A stretch of DNA of 64,000 nucleotides from contig NZ_JAKFFT010000002.1 in the NCBI RefSeq assembly GCF_021502655.1, positions 806,001 to 870,000 of the forward strand, read 5' to 3'. The stretch is from Dyadobacter sp. CY347 (GTDB taxonomy: Bacteria > Bacteroidota > Bacteroidia > Cytophagales > Spirosomataceae). The position numbers were made by a program, and so were the translations under genes. Under the pieces are notes generated by a model. That model was not told the origin of the DNA. It saw only the letters and a list, made by a program, of their open reading frames with translations, and did not search any database. Positions 47,684 through 57,443 of this stretch are shown here, piece after piece (position 1 is the stretch's first letter; the number at the start of each line of letters is the position of its first letter).

Positions 47684-48373
47684 ATGAGTCAGTTTAAAGT
47701 AAAAGTTTTGTCGTTTGAACAAATTCAGCAGCTGCCCGGATCCTGGGAGAAAAGTGATTTGGTGAATCTTTTGGAGGCAATGGATTATGACAATCCCGGC
47801 GAGATCAACGACGCTGAATTAAAGGAAATGTGCATGATGTCACTCACTGATTTTGAGCCTGAGGAAGCAGCAAAAATTGTTTTGGACTATACCATTGCCG
47901 GAAGACTGACCGAAGGACAGATTCAAAATCTTTCGCATGAGATCTTAACCGAAAAATTGTGGGAGGAATATCCAGAGCTCCATTTGCATCCCGATCTTTT
48001 CCGCTCCACGCAGCTGCTCTATGAAGCATACAACGGCAAGTTCCCTCGCGCCGAAGCGGTACATTTTTCGGTAGAGATCACCGGAGACATCAGTATTTTT
48101 AATGATAACCCAAAGCCGCCGATCGTCAGAATTCTTGCCGCCGGCATGTCAGACCGAAGCCTGATCCATCGCCTGTTCTCCGACCAGATAGAAAGTGAGC
48201 GCTTCGAAGAAGCAAACGATATCATCTGGCAGCTAAGCGAAGTTTCCCGAAATGAGACCTCGGTTACCTACGACATCGTCAGCTCATCCTACTGGCTCGA
48301 CGAAATCAAATATGCAGACAGCTATGATGCCGAGGCACATGCTGATAAGTTTGAGGATGAGGAGGAGAAATAA
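47684..48373 (+). CDS. Uncharacterised acidic cytoplasmic protein
   Basis: 229 residues. No family is recognised. The sequence is rich in Asp and Glu, lacks a signal peptide and membrane segment, and ends in an acidic tail (KFEDEEEK). The N-terminal half looks mainly helical (SDLVNLLEAMDYDNPGE, LTEGQIQNLSHEIL); the C-terminal half has alternating hydrophobic stretches around ITGDISIFNDN and a WQLSEVS helix. The ATG at 47684 is well placed after a 67-bp gap from the kinase gene, so co-transcription is possible. It ends nine bases before the convergent acyltransferase gene. Confidence 0.7.
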   Translation: MSQFKVKVLSFEQIQQLPGSWEKSDLVNLLEAMDYDNPGEINDAELKEMCMMSLTDFEPEEAAKIVLDYTIAGRLTEGQIQNLSHEILTEKLWEEYPELHLHPDLFRSTQLLYEAYNGKFPRAEAVHFSVEITGDISIFNDNPKPPIVRILAAGMSDRSLIHRLFSDQIESERFEEANDIIWQLSEVSRNETSVTYDIVSSSYWLDEIKYADSYDAEAHADKFEDEEEK

Positions 48374-48382
48374 GGCGAGCAT

Positions 48383-49408
48383 TTAAGCATCCTGACTACT
48401 TTTAGCAAGTGTTACAGTTTTCACTGTTTTGTGACTGGTCAAATAATTGACACCGACAGCCACAAGCAGTGAAAACAATAGCAAAATTGGAAGATCCAAA
48501 TAACGGATCTGGTTATCCGCTGCAATCCTGGAAATATATAAGCTTATGACGAATACATGCGTCAGATACAGCGGCAAGGAAATGCTGTCTAGATAGTATA
48601 GCGTATTAGAAAATAATCTGATCCGGTAGCATATTATACATATCCCCAAGTAACCAACGAATGAAAAGAAATCGTTATACATTTTACCTATCGAACCAAA
48701 GTACGTCACTAAAAGACCGGTTATGGCAATGGTTACCACGGTAATAATAATGTAGAACATTAATGATTTCGAAATGAGCCTTTCCAAAAAATTTGTCTTG
48801 CAGATTACCATTCCCAATACAAATTCCCACAAAAATTGAAGGAAAAAGCTATTTAATTGCCGGGTTTCGGTTTGACCGATATATACAACCCAGCCACTAT
48901 ACATTAGTGAGATCAATGTTGAAACCAGTATAGCAGTTTCGGGCTTTGTTTTATCAACCAAATGTCTTAGAACAGGGAAGATCAAATAAAATTGCAATAG
49001 CGTAGAAATGTACCAAAAATGCCCACCGAAACTTGAAATATCGGATGTGAACATCTTATAAAACAAAATATGGCTCAGGTAACTTTCCCAGCCGTCGTTA
49101 TATAGGTTAAGAGGAATATTTAATAAAAATATTGCTGTGATAATAAAATAGTAAGGTTTTACAACCCGGTTAAATCTGGCTTTGAAAAAATTCGCAACAC
49201 CATTATATCTGCTGTTCATCAGGCCGTAACCTGAGGCGAAAAAGAAGAAGTGTACGCCTGCTCCACCCAGATTAATAGCACTGGCCATTAAACCCGGCAA
49301 GTTCATAGCTTGCAGAAAATGAAAACACACAATTGTGGTAATTGCAAATCCCCGCCCATAGGCTAAAAATGCCTGATGTTTTTGCATAATATTACTGGCG
49401 TTGCTCAA
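48383..49408 (-). CDS. Acyltransferase 3 family membrane protein (locus 2)
   Basis: 341 residues with about ten membrane segments. The N-terminal RGFAITTIVCFHFLQA and GGAGVHFFFFASGYGL, with the early conserved His, and the FGGHFWYISTLLQFYLIFP block are typical of the acyltransferase-3 (NodX/OafA) family. These move acetyl or succinyl groups onto periplasmic glycans. It is the last gene of locus 2, 63 bp after the Alg14-like gene, and is probably the acetylase of that polymer. Confidence 0.88.
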   Translation of the reverse strand: MSNASNIMQKHQAFLAYGRGFAITTIVCFHFLQAMNLPGLMASAINLGGAGVHFFFFASGYGLMNSRYNGVANFFKARFNRVVKPYYFIITAIFLLNIPLNLYNDGWESYLSHILFYKMFTSDISSFGGHFWYISTLLQFYLIFPVLRHLVDKTKPETAILVSTLISLMYSGWVVYIGQTETRQLNSFFLQFLWEFVLGMVICKTNFLERLISKSLMFYIIITVVTIAITGLLVTYFGSIGKMYNDFFSFVGYLGICIICYRIRLFSNTLYYLDSISLPLYLTHVFVISLYISRIAADNQIRYLDLPILLLFSLLVAVGVNYLTSHKTVKTVTLAKSSQDA

Positions 49409-49471
49409 AATTTAAGATTTTGGGCTGTTCAAGATAAAAACAACTCGTTGCACTGATATTCAATACATGTA

Positions 49472-49912
49472 TCAGAGCACATTGCCGGCATAGATAATAT
49501 TTTTATCAGCAAGTGATGGCCACTGCGTATATACGCGGTCGGCAATGTGAATCGCAAGCTTACCACTCAAAGAGATGTGTTCAACATTGGCGATACTGTC
49601 CAGCCATATTGTTTTTGCTCCTATTAGTTTTCCGGCTATAATTCCAAATACACCAGGGGCGGCACCGGTTGAAATAACAATGTCAGGTCTTGTAAATACC
49701 ATCAATTTCATCACTTGAAAAGCCACCATAAGCAATTTCAATTTGTTCCACCGGCTTGCGTCCGGGATCGTATAAAACTTATGTCCCTGTACGGTGTCAC
49801 CCAGGTTCTTATGGGTGGAAATATAAAATACATCGTGATCTTCAAATGCTGGCGTAATGCGTTGTAGTTCAATCCAGTGTCCGCCGCCTGAGGAAATTGC
49901 TGCAATTTTCAT
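49472..49912 (-). CDS. Alg14/PssD-like glycosyltransferase subunit
   Basis: 146 residues. AAISSGGGHWIELQRI at the N terminus, ISTHKNL, STGAAPGVFGIIAGKLIGAKTIWLDS and a C-terminal VYTQWP fit the Alg14/PssD family. In known systems this protein anchors a separate catalytic Alg13/PssE protein, and together they add the second sugar. No Alg13-like gene is present on either side (49413-49471 and 49913-49961 are short gaps), so the partner is missing here or lies elsewhere. It follows a GT4 gene by 49 bp. Confidence 0.8.
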   Translation of the reverse strand: MKIAAISSGGGHWIELQRITPAFEDHDVFYISTHKNLGDTVQGHKFYTIPDASRWNKLKLLMVAFQVMKLMVFTRPDIVISTGAAPGVFGIIAGKLIGAKTIWLDSIANVEHISLSGKLAIHIADRVYTQWPSLADKNIIYAGNVL

Positions 49913-49961
49913 AATGTTAAATTTAGATAGTTATGGAAGGGTTAAAAAGTAATAATTGAAG

Positions 49962-51089
49962 TTAAATAATGTCAGTCGTTGTTTCCAGCTGCATAAGGAA
50001 TGTAGTCGGGAAGAGGTCTTTATATATATCTTCGAGTCGCTTCATGACTGTATTAATATCATAGCTGTCTATTAATTTCAATGATTGACGACCCATTAGC
50101 TCCTGGAGAGATTTGTTATCTAAAAGTTTTGCCATACTCGCCTCCAGCGCGTCCTTATCACCCGGTGCTATGATGTAGCCATTTACTCCGTCTTTTACAA
50201 CCTCCGGAATGCCGCCTACATTGGTGGAAACTATCGGCTTACCATAACTCATTGCTTCCAGAATTGCAATCGGCAAACCTTCATTATAGGAAGGCAAAAT
50301 CAAAACGTCGCAAGCCTGCAAAAGATCTTTTTTCAAGTTGCCATCCACCCAGCCCACGTACTTGCAGATTTGATTCAGCTGATGATCATTCAAATAACTT
50401 TTTAGCCGCTCAATTTCACCGTCACCTCCAATTGTCAATGACAGTTTCCCTTGATAATGATCTCTATTCTTGCTAATAACGTCGAGTAAATCAAATATTC
50501 CTTTGCGGTCTCCGATCCTTCCTAGAAAAAGAAAGGAAGTTATTGCAAAGTCCGCATTTCGGGTCTTTTGTTTCCTCAATGGAATTTCAACCGGATTGTG
50601 TAAAACCACGACTTTTTTAGGGCTGAATTCATTATTTATAAAATTTGCCCAACTCTCAGAAAGAACAATGACACAGTCAGCATCATTGATTAAATGTTGA
50701 ATCAAACGCTTGGCAAAAGTATTTGTTTCTTGATAAAAAGTATGGAATTCAGCAGCGTGCAGATGATAGACGAATTTTTTGTTATAAATGTATTTGCTGA
50801 GAAGGAATATGATGTATTTGCGATAGAAACTTCCAAAAGACGCGCCATGTACATGAACGGCCTTTATTTTCCAATTGGTAGACAATTTGAAGAAGATCTT
50901 CAAAAATGAAAGAAAGAAAAACGGAATGTTGGCAATCGAACCGTAGTTTCCCTCATAGGATGGAATGAATTCAAAATCTTTAATATTATTTTTATACGTC
51001 TCAATTACTGCGCCCATCCCGCCTTTGTGGCGAATGTAATTGGGCCCGACATGCAGCACATTTTTAAAGGATATAGGTAAGCTCATCAT
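49962..51089 (-). CDS. Glycosyltransferase family 4 (locus 2)
   Basis: 375 residues. The N-terminal [21 protein letters not shown], the central [17 protein letters not shown] and [22 protein letters not shown] with the EX7E motif and NVGGIPEVV are standard GT4 features. It adds a sugar on the cytoplasmic side. The ATG overlaps the stop of the acetyltransferase gene, and a second Met follows directly, so the start could be either. The donor is unknown. Confidence 0.9.
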   Translation of the reverse strand: MMSLPISFKNVLHVGPNYIRHKGGMGAVIETYKNNIKDFEFIPSYEGNYGSIANIPFFFLSFLKIFFKLSTNWKIKAVHVHGASFGSFYRKYIIFLLSKYIYNKKFVYHLHAAEFHTFYQETNTFAKRLIQHLINDADCVIVLSESWANFINNEFSPKKVVVLHNPVEIPLRKQKTRNADFAITSFLFLGRIGDRKGIFDLLDVISKNRDHYQGKLSLTIGGDGEIERLKSYLNDHQLNQICKYVGWVDGNLKKDLLQACDVLILPSYNEGLPIAILEAMSYGKPIVSTNVGGIPEVVKDGVNGYIIAPGDKDALEASMAKLLDNKSLQELMGRQSLKLIDSYDINTVMKRLEDIYKDLFPTTFLMQLETTTDII

Positions 51090-51613
51090 ATTACTGCCTC
51101 GTATATTTTTTGATTAGCATTTGTGTTTTTTACAACCCTGGCCGGATTCCCCACTGCGACGGAGTGCGCAGGAATACTTTGGATCACAACGGATCCTGCG
51201 CCGATGGTTACATTGTCTCCGATTACTATGTCACCTAATATGCAGACGTTTGCTCCAATATTTACATCATTTCCAATGACAGGACATCCGCCATTATCTG
51301 TTTTGTTTCCGATTGTTGTGGCCTGTCGCAGCGTGCAGTTTTTTCCAATGATAACATCGCGGTGAATGACAATCCCAGGAAAATGATAGACTTTCAATCC
51401 TGATCCAATCTTGACAGCAGCCGGAATTTCAATGCCCACAATCCATTCGAAGAATATCTTATAAAATGCCCGGAATGGCATTAGAAGAATCCGGAGTATG
51501 ATGTTACGAGTCGGATAATTGGCTATTCTGAAAAATAGGCCGAAAATCCTGCCCTTGGTATTGACAGCGTTTTCCGAAAAATCCTGCGTGGCAAAACTGT
51601 ATATATTGGTCAT
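51086..51613 (-). CDS. Serine-acetyltransferase-like LbH acetyltransferase (locus 2)
   Basis: 175 residues from the ATG at 51613. A longer frame reaches 51835 but would overlap the neighbouring GT2 gene and has no related N terminus. The body is a hexapeptide fold with [51 protein letters not shown] and GNPARVVK, as in CysE-like enzymes recruited to polysaccharide loci (WcaB, EpsC-like). It probably O-acetylates a sugar of the locus 2 polymer. Its stop overlaps the next GT start. Confidence 0.85.
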   Translation of the reverse strand: MTNIYSFATQDFSENAVNTKGRIFGLFFRIANYPTRNIILRILLMPFRAFYKIFFEWIVGIEIPAAVKIGSGLKVYHFPGIVIHRDVIIGKNCTLRQATTIGNKTDNGGCPVIGNDVNIGANVCILGDIVIGDNVTIGAGSVVIQSIPAHSVAVGNPARVVKNTNANQKIYEAVI

Positions 51614-51642
51614 AATAATTGACGAATGTTGCGTGCTTTTTA

Positions 51643-52707
51643 TCAATAATTGTGCTGGTTGGCTATCCGCTTCTGATATTTTGGATAAGCGATCCTGGCG
51701 GCAAAGGTTAATAGCTGCTTGTGTGCGAACCAGTTGATATGGCAAATCAGATAAGCCAAGACCTGTGCTTTTTGGGCAATATTGCAATAGCTTAGCGAAC
51801 GCAAGCTGAGCAGAACAATTTTTTGCTTTCTCCATACACTCATTTCTGTATACGCAGTTTTGGACAAGGGTTGACTGTTATTTACAGTGGAGAAATATTC
51901 CTGTATTTGCGTGTTAATCCTGTTAAGCATTGCATAATTAACTCCGCGAGCTTGCCCGAGTATCCACTTCAGGTTTTCGGCCTCGATTTCAAAGCGGAAT
52001 CTGGATTGAAGCAATCCTGAGCTCAGCGCAAACATTCTGCTCAATTGTCTGTCCTTTTGCGTATGGTTGATGCTGGAATTGTTATCGCGGTAATACAGTA
52101 AACATTCATCAATTGTATAGCAAACGCAACCGTCCTGCAACATCCTGTTCCAAAGATCAAAGTCTTCAATGTGTTCTTTGGATTCTTCGTCACAGTATTG
52201 GTAATGCTTTAATAGCTGGCTTTTAAGCATTACGCCAGGATGTGAAATGAAGTTTTGAAGAATACTCAGATGCTTGATTGCTTCGGGCCCCAATGTAATG
52301 GTCGACTTCTGCTCGCGAAAAAAAATGCCATTTTCCTGCAAATAGAATGCATTTATATTTACGATGTCGATTTCGGAATTAGAATCGAAAGCGGCTTTTT
52401 GCATTGCTAGCCTTTCGGGCAGCGAAATGTCATCGGCATCCATTCTTGCAATGTAATTTCCTCTCGCCATTTTCACACCCAGGTTCAGCGTTTTGATCAG
52501 TCTCAGGTTTGACGGGTTTTTTACATACACAATGCGCTCATCCTGGTATGATTGGATAATCTGCTCCGTATGATCGGTGCTGCCATCATTGATAATAATG
52601 AATTCAAAGTTTCTGAATGTCTGGTTCAGGATGCTTTCAATTGCATCATTGAGAAAACTTGCGCCGTTGTAGACGGGCATAATTACTGAAATTTCAGGCA
52701 GCTGCAT
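51643..52707 (-). CDS. Glycosyltransferase family 2 (locus 2)
   Basis: 354 residues, GT-A fold. [28 protein letters not shown] and [14 protein letters not shown] (DxD motif) define the family. Its start overlaps the upstream GT gene by 14 bp, and the acetyltransferase gene follows after 29 bp. The C-terminal ~100 residues are unusual for the family and rich in aromatic and Ser/Thr residues. It transfers one sugar of the repeat; the donor is unknown. Confidence 0.9.
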   Translation of the reverse strand: MQLPEISVIMPVYNGASFLNDAIESILNQTFRNFEFIIINDGSTDHTEQIIQSYQDERIVYVKNPSNLRLIKTLNLGVKMARGNYIARMDADDISLPERLAMQKAAFDSNSEIDIVNINAFYLQENGIFFREQKSTITLGPEAIKHLSILQNFISHPGVMLKSQLLKHYQYCDEESKEHIEDFDLWNRMLQDGCVCYTIDECLLYYRDNNSSINHTQKDRQLSRMFALSSGLLQSRFRFEIEAENLKWILGQARGVNYAMLNRINTQIQEYFSTVNNSQPLSKTAYTEMSVWRKQKIVLLSLRSLSYCNIAQKAQVLAYLICHINWFAHKQLLTFAARIAYPKYQKRIANQHNY

Positions 52708-53851
52708 TTGACGAATCGATTACATGGTTAAACATGCTGATATAATTCTGAGCCAATTCCTTATCGGCGTAGCGGCTTGTGACATGCGCTTGCATGTTAC
52801 TTTTAAGCCGCGTGTAATCCAGGTTATGATTTTTAAGTCTGTCGATCATTAATTGTTCCAGGTTTTTAACATCTGAGGGATCGAAAAGATAGCCATTGAT
52901 GCCTTCGATAACCTCGTCTCTGAAACCTGGAAAGTCCGAGGCCAAAACAGGTAAATTGTAGTAAAATGCAACCTTCATGGCCCCACTCTGAGATACCTGC
53001 CGGTAAGGCTGGACAAAATAAGATGCATTGCTGAAAAGCGCTGGAATTTCACCATTATCAATCATGCGAATCTGACATTCAAATAACTGGGGATAGCGTA
53101 TGAGCGATTGATAATATTCCCAGTTTGTACAGGAACCGTTAATTGAAATTTTGAAATTATTATAACCCTGCTCGTAAATGTTGCATGCCGCCTCAATGAG
53201 CAGTTCGATATTTTTACTGTAATTAATTACGCCGAAGGACAGGAATGTAATCTTATTCTGGTCCGCTACAATCTGCTCGGAAGCTCCAAATGATTTCAAA
53301 GCGAGATAGGTGGTAAAGACTTCTGATTGAGGATAATTTGTTTTGAATTTGCTTGCCTGTGATTTTGAAAACATATTTACAAACCGGGCAAAGGAATATG
53401 AATATTTAAAAGCAATTTTAGTAATGGCTGCAAAGCTGAATGCTCCCGTTACTTCACCATCATGTGCGCAAAAAATGGTCCTGTTTTTATTGAGTAACCA
53501 AAATAGAGGCATAGAATATGGGTCCGGCACACAGTTAAAATAATTGATATCTGACCCGTCCTGCTTGATCTTCCTGAGCAGATTAAAATAATAGCCTAGT
53601 CTTCGCGGGTCACGTTGCCTGTGAGCGGAATAGAGGAATTCAATGTGCAGTCCATCCAGCTTTTGGAGCTCCTGAAAATCCCCTTCGGAAAACCGCGCAT
53701 TCTTTGCAGGAAGCAATATGATCCAGTGCACTTCGAATGCTTGCAGGATGTGCTTGAAAATGTCGATGTTGAAATCGCAATCCACAAAATAGTCCGGTGT
53801 GACCCAGGTAATCTTGCGTTTTGCGTTTTGCATATTGAGCTCAGGAAGCAT
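52694..53851 (-). CDS. Glycosyltransferase (GT4-like, locus 2)
   Basis: 385 residues. The C-terminal half carries ITFLSFGVINYSKNIELLI, SYFVQPYRQVSQSGAMKVAF and VLASDFPGFRDEVIEGINGYLF, typical of GT-B enzymes, with NGYLFDPSDVKNLEQLM at the end. The N terminus is less typical (KRKITWVTPDYF). Translation may start at 53851, overlapping the preceding GT2 gene by 11 bp, or at the Met at 53833. The donor is unknown. Confidence 0.8.
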   Translation of the reverse strand: MLPELNMQNAKRKITWVTPDYFVDCDFNIDIFKHILQAFEVHWIILLPAKNARFSEGDFQELQKLDGLHIEFLYSAHRQRDPRRLGYYFNLLRKIKQDGSDINYFNCVPDPYSMPLFWLLNKNRTIFCAHDGEVTGAFSFAAITKIAFKYSYSFARFVNMFSKSQASKFKTNYPQSEVFTTYLALKSFGASEQIVADQNKITFLSFGVINYSKNIELLIEAACNIYEQGYNNFKISINGSCTNWEYYQSLIRYPQLFECQIRMIDNGEIPALFSNASYFVQPYRQVSQSGAMKVAFYYNLPVLASDFPGFRDEVIEGINGYLFDPSDVKNLEQLMIDRLKNHNLDYTRLKSNMQAHVTSRYADKELAQNYISMFNHVIDSSNAAA

Positions 53852-54788
53852 ATTGATATTTTCTTTTTTCTTTAAAACTCAAAATCAAAGCGTAGCAGAA
53901 TTCCTGAAAAGAAAGGTGCTTTGCTGTGTCTTTTAAACGCCATTTAACGAGTGAGATCGGGTTGTTTGCATTCGAATCGCAAATGGTCTGTATTTTCTTT
54001 TTTTGAATGAACACCTTCATTTGGTTCTTGATGTTCTCTCTCAAAATCAAGTCGACGGCATGTTTTGGTTCTATTTGCAAAAATTTATTCAGCCATTCCT
54101 CCTCACCTTTGATAGCGGCCAGTTTGTTGTAAAGGCTGCCGTTTGAGGAGATTGAATGTGTATTCAGCCGATATTCAAAAACGGGTTCGTTGGTGTGGGC
54201 AATGCCGTTTTGTATTGAACCGATGTAAGAGGAGATGTCGTCAGAGGCCCAGGCCAATGGAAGCTTATAGAATCCGCCATTATCCTTCAATGTGCTGGTG
54301 CGATAAACGTAATCTGAGATAAAAAAATGACGATTTCCTTTGATACGCTGCAAAATGGCATCGTATACGCTTTCAAATTCAGGACGCGGCTCAGTGAGTG
54401 TAATAGGTTCTGAATTTTCATTGATGATCATCGAGCGGCAATGATATACGCCGCAATCAGGATATTTATTTATCAGACGTTCAAACTCTGAAAGATAATT
54501 CGGGCGCATCCTGTCATCATCGCCCAGAAGTACAAAGAATTCCCCCTTTGCCAGCGACAAGCATTTGTTCCAGTTGTCTACAACGTGTAATGCCCCAAAG
54601 TTTTTTTCATTTCTGAAATACCGGATTTTGTCTGAATCATATTGTCTAACAAATGATTCAATGTCATTGGGAGAATTATCATCAACAATGATGAGTTCAA
54701 AATCCGTGAAATCTTGATTCAGAACGCTATCAATGCACTCTTTGAAAAACACCGTTTTATATGCGGGTATACCAATGCTGAATTTCAT
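53841..54788 (-). CDS. Glycosyltransferase family 2 (locus 2)
   Basis: 315 residues. FSIGIPAYKTVFFKECIDSV, IIVDDNSPNDIE and FFVLLGDDDRMRPNY (DDD in place of a plain DxD) mark a GT-A family 2 enzyme. It lies 3 bp after the polymerase gene and overlaps the next GT by 11 bp, so translation is coupled. It probably extends the repeat unit; the sugar is unknown. Confidence 0.9.
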   Translation of the reverse strand: MKFSIGIPAYKTVFFKECIDSVLNQDFTDFELIIVDDNSPNDIESFVRQYDSDKIRYFRNEKNFGALHVVDNWNKCLSLAKGEFFVLLGDDDRMRPNYLSEFERLINKYPDCGVYHCRSMIINENSEPITLTEPRPEFESVYDAILQRIKGNRHFFISDYVYRTSTLKDNGGFYKLPLAWASDDISSYIGSIQNGIAHTNEPVFEYRLNTHSISSNGSLYNKLAAIKGEEEWLNKFLQIEPKHAVDLILRENIKNQMKVFIQKKKIQTICDSNANNPISLVKWRLKDTAKHLSFQEFCYALILSFKEKRKYQYAS

Positions 54789-54791
54789 TAT

Positions 54792-56054
54792 TTAGTTGCG
54801 TTTCAATTGGAACATGCTGATAACTTTCTGTTCTTCATACAGCCTGTGGTAACAGTATAAAACCAGCGCTGTGGTTATTACATAATAGTATGAAACCAGG
54901 AAATCAGAAGATAGGGAAGTGACCATGATCATCCAGATATAATATTTCAGATAATAATGATCTGCATCGACCGGGATTGTAAAACTCTTGATGAAAATCA
55001 TTGCAAAGCCAATAATGGCCAAGATCCCGAATACGACATACACTTCGACCAACCCTACATCAGATAGAAAATACCCATAATTAACACTGAGCGCATTTAA
55101 TGTCTTCCCGTAATTGGATGTTTCATTAAAGAATCCGTTGCCAAATATGTGGCTCACTGTGTTGGGTGTAAATTCGGTAAGAAAATATCTGGCCGACAAA
55201 ATACGTATGTACTCTTCGCCGGCTGAGGCATCCGCCTTTTGTTGCTCTGCCAAGCCTCTGCTTATGGCATTATCAGAGACCAGGAAAAGATAGCAACCCA
55301 GCCCAAATGTGATAATCGTTGCTATTTTCAGAGGTAGCTTTACATTGCGCAGGAAATGTAACATATATATGAAAAGCATGACCGCGATCGTCTGCCTTGT
55401 TACTTGCAGCACGTTTACAATGAGGCCAAAGGATGCATATGCAAGCCAGATCATTTTATTTTTTAAATCACTTGTAACTTTATTGATCGCAATAAAACAA
55501 GCGAGAAAAAATACGCCTCCACCGGGAAAATTAACCCGGATAATGCCGCGGTCTTCTTTGAATTCCTCAACAGTTCCAAAATAGATTGTGCCTGTATGCG
55601 TGAGCTGGAAAAGAAACAATAGCATGTATATTAACCCGTAAATCAGGACAATGTTTTCAATCGTTTTGACAGATACATTTGAGCCTAACAGGTAAAAGAA
55701 AATAAACCACATCATATAGGGAATCGTGGAAACGCTGTGTTCCAGGCCCTGGCCCCAGGTATATTTGGCCATAAAAATGGATATCACTATGGCAATGCAT
55801 ATTAATTGGATCGGTAACACAAACCCGCCTCTATACCTGAAAAAATTGGGTATCGACATAAGGATGGCTACCACCATGTATGCATAGCAAATGTTTTTCA
55901 GGATTCCGGCCTGAGCAGCCACAGCTCCGAAATACTTTAAAGAGCATATCACTAAAAAGAACAGGAATATGGTCTTTTTATCGGTGAGAATGTCGCGTGT
56001 ATTTGGATAGCTCAGGGTTTGCATGTTTCCGTTTTTATTGATTGACTTTAACAT
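54792..56054 (-). CDS. Wzy-like polysaccharide polymerase (locus 2)
   Basis: 420 residues with about eleven membrane segments and a large polar loop (VSDNAISRGLAEQQKADASAGEEY to the TVSHIFGNGFF region). Position beside a flippase and among GT genes makes polymerase the best reading. No close similarity to the locus 1 polymerase is visible, as expected for enzymes of different polymers. Its start overlaps the flippase gene by 20 bp; a Met at residue 11 is possible. Confidence 0.78.
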   Translation of the reverse strand: MLKSINKNGNMQTLSYPNTRDILTDKKTIFLFFLVICSLKYFGAVAAQAGILKNICYAYMVVAILMSIPNFFRYRGGFVLPIQLICIAIVISIFMAKYTWGQGLEHSVSTIPYMMWFIFFYLLGSNVSVKTIENIVLIYGLIYMLLFLFQLTHTGTIYFGTVEEFKEDRGIIRVNFPGGGVFFLACFIAINKVTSDLKNKMIWLAYASFGLIVNVLQVTRQTIAVMLFIYMLHFLRNVKLPLKIATIITFGLGCYLFLVSDNAISRGLAEQQKADASAGEEYIRILSARYFLTEFTPNTVSHIFGNGFFNETSNYGKTLNALSVNYGYFLSDVGLVEVYVVFGILAIIGFAMIFIKSFTIPVDADHYYLKYYIWMIMVTSLSSDFLVSYYYVITTALVLYCYHRLYEEQKVISMFQLKRN

Positions 56055-57387
56055 GTTGAAACCTTTTGATCATCGGCTGAACGTATTCACTCATGGCAGA
56101 GAGCCTGAAATATTCCCTGTTAAATGGATTTATCCCCTTTCTGATGAGCACCGTGCACATGCTGATCAGGATAAACAATTCAGTTGCCAGCCAGTTGAAT
56201 GTGGTGCCAATGTAACCCCATTGCCGGATCAGGACGAGATTCAAGAAAATGCTTACAAACGCTGCGGCTACTGATATTTTAAAAAACTGTGTATCCATGC
56301 CCAGATTGAGCATGATCTGGATCCCAAATACATTGTTGAGTGAAAAAAGCAAGGGAACAATGGCCAGTATACGAAAGACCGGTATAGCAGCCTCAAATTG
56401 GGGCCCGTAAAACAGGGTAATCACAAATGGCCCAAGAACAAACATGGCTATCGATGCAGTGCCAAGGAAAAGGATAATTAAAGGAACCAGCTTTTGTACG
56501 ACATGCAGCCCCTGCTGGCGACCTTCTCCAAATGCTTTCCCGATAAACGGATAAAACGCCTGAGCCAGTGGCATCGCCAGCACCGATTGGGCAATGATGA
56601 TCAATCGCTGACCGGCCGTGTAATAGCCGACCTGCTCCTGGCTTTGAAAGAAACCTAGTATAACAGTATTTGTGCTTGAATACAGATTGACGAAAATCAG
56701 CGACAGGAAAATGGTCTTTTCTTCCCAAAGTACCTGTGCACATCTGCGCAGCGGCATATGAACAAATTTGAGTTTATACCTGCGAATGGCCCAGAAAAAT
56801 GACAGCAATGCCACAATGGTTTGTGAAAGACCGATCAATAGCGGCTGCCAGATGTAGTCATCATTCTGGCGTATGACCAAAATAATAGAGGCTGTAAACA
56901 TTAACCTGCTAATGAGATTAAAGAGGGCAACCTTCGACAGGTCCTGCATGGCCTGATACAGCCAGTTTTGCGTAAATAACAGGCTGATACACAATGTGTA
57001 GGAGAATATCAGGACAGTTTGATTTGCCTTAAAATCTTCAACCGTAAATAGCAAAACGGCAAATGCGGCCGTCGATATGCCAAACAGTAAGCACTGCGTA
57101 AAAAAAACTTCACTGAAAATTTGATTGCGTAATGCGGCATCATCCGGGCTTTTTGCAAGCTTCCGTGTTGCCGAAAAGTCGAAACTGTAACTGATGATGA
57201 GCGTGAAATACGTGATTAAGGCGGCAGCAAAATTGATTATGCCGTATTTTTCAGGTCCAATGATGCGCGAAATGATCGGAACGGAGATTAATGGCATCAC
57301 ATAGGTAGCAATCTGTACCACCGTCAGTGACAGTACATTCTTGGTAAGCTGCTGCTTTGATTTTTGCGTAGTGACTGATTGAACCAT
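56035..57387 (-). CDS. Wzx-type flippase (locus 2)
   Basis: About 450 residues with twelve to fourteen membrane segments. The Met at 57387 (MVQSVTTQKSKQQLTKNVLSL) is the preferred start; the frame extends to 57459 but would overlap wzc. VPIISRIIGPEKYGIINFAAALI and TRKLAKSPDD at the N terminus and the GQRLIIIAQSV region are typical of the oligosaccharide flippase group. It would move lipid-linked units of locus 2 to the periplasm. Confidence 0.88.
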   Translation of the reverse strand: MVQSVTTQKSKQQLTKNVLSLTVVQIATYVMPLISVPIISRIIGPEKYGIINFAAALITYFTLIISYSFDFSATRKLAKSPDDAALRNQIFSEVFFTQCLLFGISTAAFAVLLFTVEDFKANQTVLIFSYTLCISLLFTQNWLYQAMQDLSKVALFNLISRLMFTASIILVIRQNDDYIWQPLLIGLSQTIVALLSFFWAIRRYKLKFVHMPLRRCAQVLWEEKTIFLSLIFVNLYSSTNTVILGFFQSQEQVGYYTAGQRLIIIAQSVLAMPLAQAFYPFIGKAFGEGRQQGLHVVQKLVPLIILFLGTASIAMFVLGPFVITLFYGPQFEAAIPVFRILAIVPLLFSLNNVFGIQIMLNLGMDTQFFKISVAAAFVSIFLNLVLIRQWGYIGTTFNWLATELFILISMCTVLIRKGINPFNREYFRLSAMSEYVQPMIKRFQHVKVNQ

Positions 57388-57443
57388 TAATGCTGCGGGT
57401 GATAAAGTCGGGATTTGAACCTGGAATGTATGGACAGACGGAA

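Noticed and set aside
51614..51835. N-terminal extension of the serine-acetyltransferase-like protein
   Set aside because: It would overlap the end of the GT2 gene and shows no relation to the family; the ATG at 51613 fits.
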